DNA from: Nitrososphaerota archaeon | GTDB lineage: Archaea; Thermoproteota; Nitrososphaeria; Nitrososphaerales; Nitrosopumilaceae | NCBI GenBank assembly: GCA_028867235.1 | Contig: JAGWGS010000044.1 | Location: 1-8,967 of the forward strand | DNA: 8,967 bases | Direction: 5' to 3' | Shown: positions 6,824 to 8,967 of the stretch, in pieces | Layout: each line of letters opens with the position of its first letter | Numbering within the stretch: position 1 is the first letter of the stretch | The notes under the pieces: generated by a model | What the model was told of the DNA's origin: nothing | Databases searched by the model: none | Seen by the model: the letters and a program-made list of their open reading frames with translations, nothing else | Position numbers and translations under genes: made by a program

Positions 6824-6916
6824 CAAGCCTTCACAGGTAAATTTCCATTGGTTTGAATGACAAGCCCAATCATATGGATGCAGTAATTCTATGAATACTT
6901 GATAATATTTATCCGA

Positions 6917-7615
6917 CTATGTCTCAAGTATACCATCATTAAACTTGATACTTGCATGGCTACCGTCACAGAATGGCTTGTTACCTGATGCTCCACAACG
7001 ACACAAAGTCACACGATTACGTTTTTCGTATATAGTACCATCTTCAGATTCAATTGTAACATCTCCTCGTACCCAGATAGGACCACTACATTTCATGGTA
7101 GGATCTTCGATTATCCCTATTGACGGTTCTAACTTGTCTTCAATTTCTTTACCAGTTTTTTTGTCATGTAATGTCAGCCTACCAGAAGGACAATGCATTG
7201 CTTCACGTATGACAAGCTCGCGAATCTTTGGGTCATCAGTATCTTCTATTAATGACCAAATTTTCCCTCCAGGATCACAGAATCGTGCAAACGCGCAAAG
7301 GTTTTCCTGATCACCTAGTACTAATGTAGGTCCATTCATTTTTTGGGCTTGGGCATCATAAGGCTCCTTGGATGCAGCCTCTTTTCCGTTAAAATTTATT
7401 TTTGCATGTGTGCCGTCACAAAATGGCACATTTTTAGAGTGGCCACAACGACATAACGCATAATCAGATTTTATCTCAAATGTCTTGCCTTTCTTCCAAT
7501 CCCAAGAAAAGCCCTCCTTGTTGTTGACTATAATCTCAACTGAGAGAGGAAGGTCTCCTGAGACAAGATACGGACCATTCTTTGTTATTGTAATCTTTTT
7601 TTCAGATTTTACCAT
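6917..7615 (-). CDS. Iron-sulfur protein with two CDGSH motifs and a central Fer4_19-like segment
   Basis: Numbered from the ATG at 7615, the protein has 232 residues and three parts. The first CDGSH motif is CRCGHSKNVPFCDGTH (Cys55, Cys57, Cys66, His70) and the second is CRCGASGNKPFCDGSH (Cys205, Cys207, Cys216, His220). Each has the Cys-X-Cys-X8-Cys-X3-His pattern that holds a redox-active [2Fe-2S] cluster in mitoNEET-like proteins. Between them is a segment with CAFARFC (Cys107, Cys113) and HCPSGRL (Cys142), resembling the Fer4_19 family of divergent cluster-binding domains. The whole is probably a cytosolic electron-transfer or cluster-handling protein; partners are unknown. A longer start at 7636 is possible and adds seven residues. 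I prefer 7615 because a TATA-like box (7643-7650) would place the transcript start near 7621. It is the last of three co-directional genes. Confidence 0.88.
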   Translation of the reverse strand: MVKSEKKITITKNGPYLVSGDLPLSVEIIVNNKEGFSWDWKKGKTFEIKSDYALCRCGHSKNVPFCDGTHAKINFNGKEAASKEPYDAQAQKMNGPTLVLGDQENLCAFARFCDPGGKIWSLIEDTDDPKIRELVIREAMHCPSGRLTLHDKKTGKEIEDKLEPSIGIIEDPTMKCSGPIWVRGDVTIESEDGTIYEKRNRVTLCRCGASGNKPFCDGSHASIKFNDGILET

Positions 7616-7642
7616 ATGATGATATCTGTATGGCATGACATG

Positions 7643-7650
7643 CTAATATC
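7643..7650 (-). promoter_or_regulatory. TATA-like box upstream of the CDGSH gene
   Basis: The - strand reads GATATTAG, centred near 7646. Expected initiation about 26 nt downstream falls near 7621, between the two candidate ATGs. This supports the start at 7615 with a leader of about 5 nt. The match is moderate, and readthrough from the upstream small gene is equally possible. Confidence 0.35.
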
Positions 7651-7655
7651 ATTTG

Positions 7656-7832
7656 TCAACCCTGTGCCTCATGGATTTGGTATTTGTCAAAAAAGTCCTG
7701 GCCTTCACCTAGTTTTTGAGCCAGAAATGATTCTAGTTTTTTTATCACCTCAGCTCTAGACAGCTTACCCTCAATGGTATCGTAATAGGTAGCTTGAGAT
7801 TGGCGGAATTTTTTGTAGCTAATTACTCTCAT
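7656..7832 (-). CDS. Unrecognised small protein (58 aa)
   Basis: From the ATG at 7832 the product is 58 residues; a TTG at 7850 would add six more but is a less likely start. It begins with a short basic segment (Arg2, Lys7, Lys8, Arg10), then Ser-Gln-Ala-Thr-Tyr-Tyr. An amphipathic helix follows at about 24-42 (residues Leu-Ser-Arg-Ala-Glu-Val-Ile-Lys-Lys-Leu), with a Gly-Glu-Gly turn and an acidic-aromatic tail. There is no signal peptide, membrane span or metal motif. I do not recognise the family. It lies 45 bp after the RAM-domain gene and 40 bp before the CDGSH start, all on the same strand, so cotranscription is possible. The A-rich - strand sequence upstream (7862-7880) could also supply a promoter. 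Confidence 0.6.
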   Translation of the reverse strand: MRVISYKKFRQSQATYYDTIEGKLSRAEVIKKLESFLAQKLGEGQDFFDKYQIHEAQG

Positions 7833-7877
7833 GATATGATATAGTGACAACTAGCACAAGTAGTTTTTTGTTATTTT

Positions 7878-8141
7878 TTAGAATCGTGATGCAATTACAA
7901 GGGTTGTAGTCGCAGTGACACTTGGGATCTTTCGAATCTTGTTTTCAATGATTTCTTTGAGTAACTCCACGGTATTTGATTCAATTATTGCCAGGATATC
8001 ATAAGGACCTGTTGTTCTTATTGCTTCTTTTACACCTGCTATTTCCTTGATTTCATCAATTATCTTTCCTTCAGAACCTGATTCACAGTTAATCATGACA
8101 CATGTTGTTTCAATGTCTTTGCTGAGCTGTGCTTGAAGCAT
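7878..8141 (-). CDS. Stand-alone Lrp/AsnC ligand-binding (RAM) domain protein, no DNA-binding domain
   Basis: The 87-residue product covers just the C-terminal effector domain of Lrp/AsnC regulators: a beta-alpha-beta-beta-alpha-beta fold with Thr-Cys-Val-Met-Ile near residue 13, an Ile-Ala-Gly-Val-Lys-Glu segment (about 34-39) and the typical Thr-Thr-Gly-Pro-Tyr-Asp turn (43-48) followed by the strand ILAIIES. A final strand ends TTLVIASRF. No helix-turn-helix precedes it. Such proteins form dimers or larger rings and bind amino acids or other small ligands. Stand-alone forms are common in archaea and may modulate full-length Lrp partners, which is inference here. The ATG at 8141 is preferred over a GTG two codons earlier (8147) because a TATA-like box lies 25-26 nt upstream, implying a leaderless mRNA. 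It heads a group of three - strand genes. Confidence 0.88.
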   Translation of the reverse strand: MLQAQLSKDIETTCVMINCESGSEGKIIDEIKEIAGVKEAIRTTGPYDILAIIESNTVELLKEIIENKIRKIPSVTATTTLVIASRF

Positions 8142-8160
8142 TGTCACTGTTACGTGAATT

Positions 8161-8170
8161 TTGTATATTA
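8161..8170 (-). promoter_or_regulatory. TATA box of the RAM-domain gene (leaderless)
   Basis: The - strand reads TAATATACAA, centred near 8166, about 25 nt from the ATG at 8141. This is the usual distance to an archaeal transcript start, so it supports that ATG and a leaderless message. Confidence 0.55.
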
Positions 8171-8186
8171 TGAATACTCAACAAGT

Positions 8187-8213
8187 TAGCTTATTTATCA
8201 TAATTCTAGCTTA
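8187..8213. repeat. Direct repeat TAGCTTA spaced 20 bp, upstream of the RAM-domain gene
   Basis: TAGCTTA occurs at 8187-8193 and again at 8207-8213, offset by 20 bp (about two helical turns). Both copies lie just upstream of the RAM gene TATA box, in the divergent gap with the 54-aa gene. The arrangement could suit a dimeric regulator. In AT-rich sequence it may also be chance. Confidence 0.25.
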
Positions 8214-8215
8214 GT

Positions 8216-8241
8216 CGATCAGGATAAGATCGGCGGTTTTT
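8216..8241 (+). other. Hairpin followed by T-run in the divergent intergenic region
   Basis: The + strand reads CGATC-AGGATAA-GATCG followed by GCGGTTTTT, which looks like an intrinsic terminator. No annotated + strand gene ends here, because the nearest upstream gene runs the other way. It could end a short untracked RNA, or be an operator for the divergent pair. Confidence 0.35.
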
Positions 8242-8332
8242 GTGTTTTGCAATATAGCGTGGATTATTTTTAACAAGATGTTCATAAAATTATTTCCCAA
8301 GAATCAAATTGAAAAATAAATCGAGATTAAAA

Positions 8333-8497
8333 ATGTCAAATCAAACACTAGGGGATCTTGTAAAGACTGCAGACAAGATAACAATTGACCAAATCAAGGG
8401 GAAAAAAGTCACCTTGAAAATAAGCTGGTTCGATCTAAAAGGAGTACGAAAATCAAAAAAGTTCCTACTCACTGAAAAAGACAAGATAGAATTTTAG
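8333..8497 (+). CDS. Unrecognised small basic protein (54 aa)
   Basis: From the ATG at 8333 the product is 54 residues; a TTG at 8309 would add eight basic residues and is less likely. It is rich in Lys and has alternating hydrophobic residues suggesting a small beta-rich fold: Ile-Thr-Ile (16-18), Val-Thr-Leu-Lys-Ile-Ser-Trp-Phe (26-33) and Lys-Lys-Phe-Leu-Leu (42-46). It starts with Met-Ser-Asn-Gln-Thr and has no signal peptide, membrane span or cysteine. I do not recognise a family. A nucleic-acid-binding role would fit its charge but is speculation. There is no Shine-Dalgarno site. An AT-rich TATA-like stretch (8283-8292) could start a message near 8314. It is divergent from the RAM-domain gene and followed by T-tracts. 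Confidence 0.6.
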   Translation: MSNQTLGDLVKTADKITIDQIKGKKVTLKISWFDLKGVRKSKKFLLTEKDKIEF

Positions 8498-8530
8498 AAA
8501 ACATTCTATTGTCTAGTTTTAATCAAAAAC

Positions 8531-8550
8531 CTTCTTTTTCTGTTTTTTTA
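8531..8550 (+). terminator. T-tract terminator after the 54-aa gene
   Basis: Beginning 33 nt after the TAG of the small gene, the + strand has CTTCTTTTTC followed by TGTTTTTTTA, two close T-tracts of five and seven. Oligo-T runs alone can end transcription in archaea. No strong stem precedes them; only a weak AAAAC/GTTTT pairing at 8498-8520 is visible. Confidence 0.45.
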
Positions 8551-8671
8551 TTCAAATCTTGATATGATGTTTCATTTTCTGATACTCAGATATTATTTTT
8601 GACATGCCAAGATCAATCCAGAACTTTGGAGTATGAACTAAGTCATGTGCAAAATAGATAAAACACGTAAT

Positions 8672-8967
8672 CTAGCGATATTTGTAATTCAGAGGCATTT
8701 GTTCTAAATCAGATATCTTTGTACCGTTAAAGAAAGTATCAAGAATCATTTGCATTCCATTGTAAAATCCATTATCAGTGTAAATTACTACGTGGTATCC
8801 TTGTTTAAAAAATTCAAACACATAGTAATTAGAATCGTGTAATTTGCCATCATTTGGATATGCATAGATTGTAAAATTTCCTTTTCCCCAAGCCTCTAGA
8901 TTTTTTGTATTTTCATGAGGATCTACATCATCTGCAGTACCGGTGCAATTACAAAAAATAACATAAA
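8672..8967 (-). CDS. C-terminal part of an unrecognised protein, start beyond the right edge
   Basis: The - strand frame entering at the right edge is open for 97 codons to a TAG at 8672-8674. It has no start in the window until internal Met codons near its end, which fits a gene whose 5' part is cut off. The visible part reads like real protein. It is rich in Tyr, Phe, Asn and Asp, with segments such as CNCTGTADDVDPHENT near the entry, AWGKGNFTIYAYPNDG in the middle and YHVVIYTDNGFYNG later. Three Asn-X-Thr sequons and two close cysteines (Cys5 and Cys7 of the visible part) would suit an extracellular protein, but no signal or anchor can be seen. No family is recognised. The frame continues open for 39 codons after the TAG (see findings). 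Confidence 0.75.
   Translation of the reverse strand, partial: YVIFCNCTGTADDVDPHENTKNLEAWGKGNFTIYAYPNDGKLHDSNYYVFEFFKQGYHVVIYTDNGFYNGMQMILDTFFNGTKISDLEQMPLNYKYR

Larger units (their letters stand above)
6617..6916. other. 300-bp gap without a convincing gene
   Basis: The right side of this gap follows the stop of the CDGSH gene and the left side is the promoter of the CorA-like gene. It holds a perfect 10-bp palindrome CATAATTATG (6730-6739), two adjacent hairpins (6793-6823, listed separately) and a 39-codon + strand frame from an ATG at 6737 to a TGA at 6854. That frame contains both hairpins. Its peptide is plausible in composition, but no strong promoter or ribosome site precedes it (only a weak TTATAG near 6698-6703), so I do not call it as a gene. 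Confidence 0.5.

Noticed and set aside
6945..7310. 121-codon + strand open frame
   Set aside because: It is antisense to the second CDGSH motif and the Cys-rich segment, whose metal-binding residues are plainly conserved on the - strand.
1..8967. tRNA, rRNA, CRISPR array, insertion sequence or phage genes
   Set aside because: No cloverleaf-like stretch with TTC-loop consensus, no regularly spaced repeats, and no transposase or terminal inverted repeats were seen on reading. A covariance-model scan would be needed to exclude small RNAs fully.

Overview
The window looks like a chromosomal segment of an ammonia-oxidising archaeon of the Nitrososphaerota (Thaumarchaeota), probably close to the Nitrosopumilales. 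This is read from the sequence, not from a database search. The signs are low GC, TATA-like boxes about 26 nt upstream of start codons with no Shine-Dalgarno site (leaderless genes), a surface protein with a PEF-type C-terminal anchor, near-identical 'MKT-x-H' signal peptides, a stand-alone Lrp/AsnC RAM-domain protein and a CDGSH iron-sulfur protein.

Region 1 (3-2981, + strand) is a tight cell-surface operon. It holds the 3' part of an unrecognised protein, a 71-aa single-span membrane protein, a 521-aa exported protein with repeated beta-rich modules and a C-terminal anchor, and a 155-aa exported or anchored beta-sandwich-like protein. The last three are chained by ATGA stop/start overlaps, so they are probably translationally coupled and act together at the envelope.

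Region 2 (3069-5399, - strand) is a SNF2-family helicase/translocase interrupted by a 204-residue intein. The intein sits exactly inside the Walker A motif, between Lys137 and Thr342. It keeps all visible splicing residues but no working LAGLIDADG endonuclease; a short degenerate stretch may be what is left of one. This is the most striking object in the window.

Region 3 (5573-6616, - strand) encodes a CorA-like two-helix membrane protein whose usual Gly-Met-Asn signature reads Gly-Leu-Tyr. It has a strong TATA box placed for leaderless transcription. About 300 bp without a clear gene follow, containing two adjacent hairpins and a doubtful 39-codon ORF.

Region 4 (6917-8141, - strand) holds three co-directional genes: a stand-alone RAM-domain protein, an unrecognised 58-aa protein and a protein with two CDGSH motifs flanking a Cys-rich (Fer4_19-like) segment. 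Each of the three probably starts downstream of the longest possible start.

Region 5 (8333-8967) has a 54-aa unrecognised basic protein on + and, running in from the right edge on -, the C-terminal 97 residues of an unrecognised protein whose start lies outside the window. That frame stays open for 39 more codons after its TAG. No rRNA, tRNA, CRISPR array or insertion sequence was seen.
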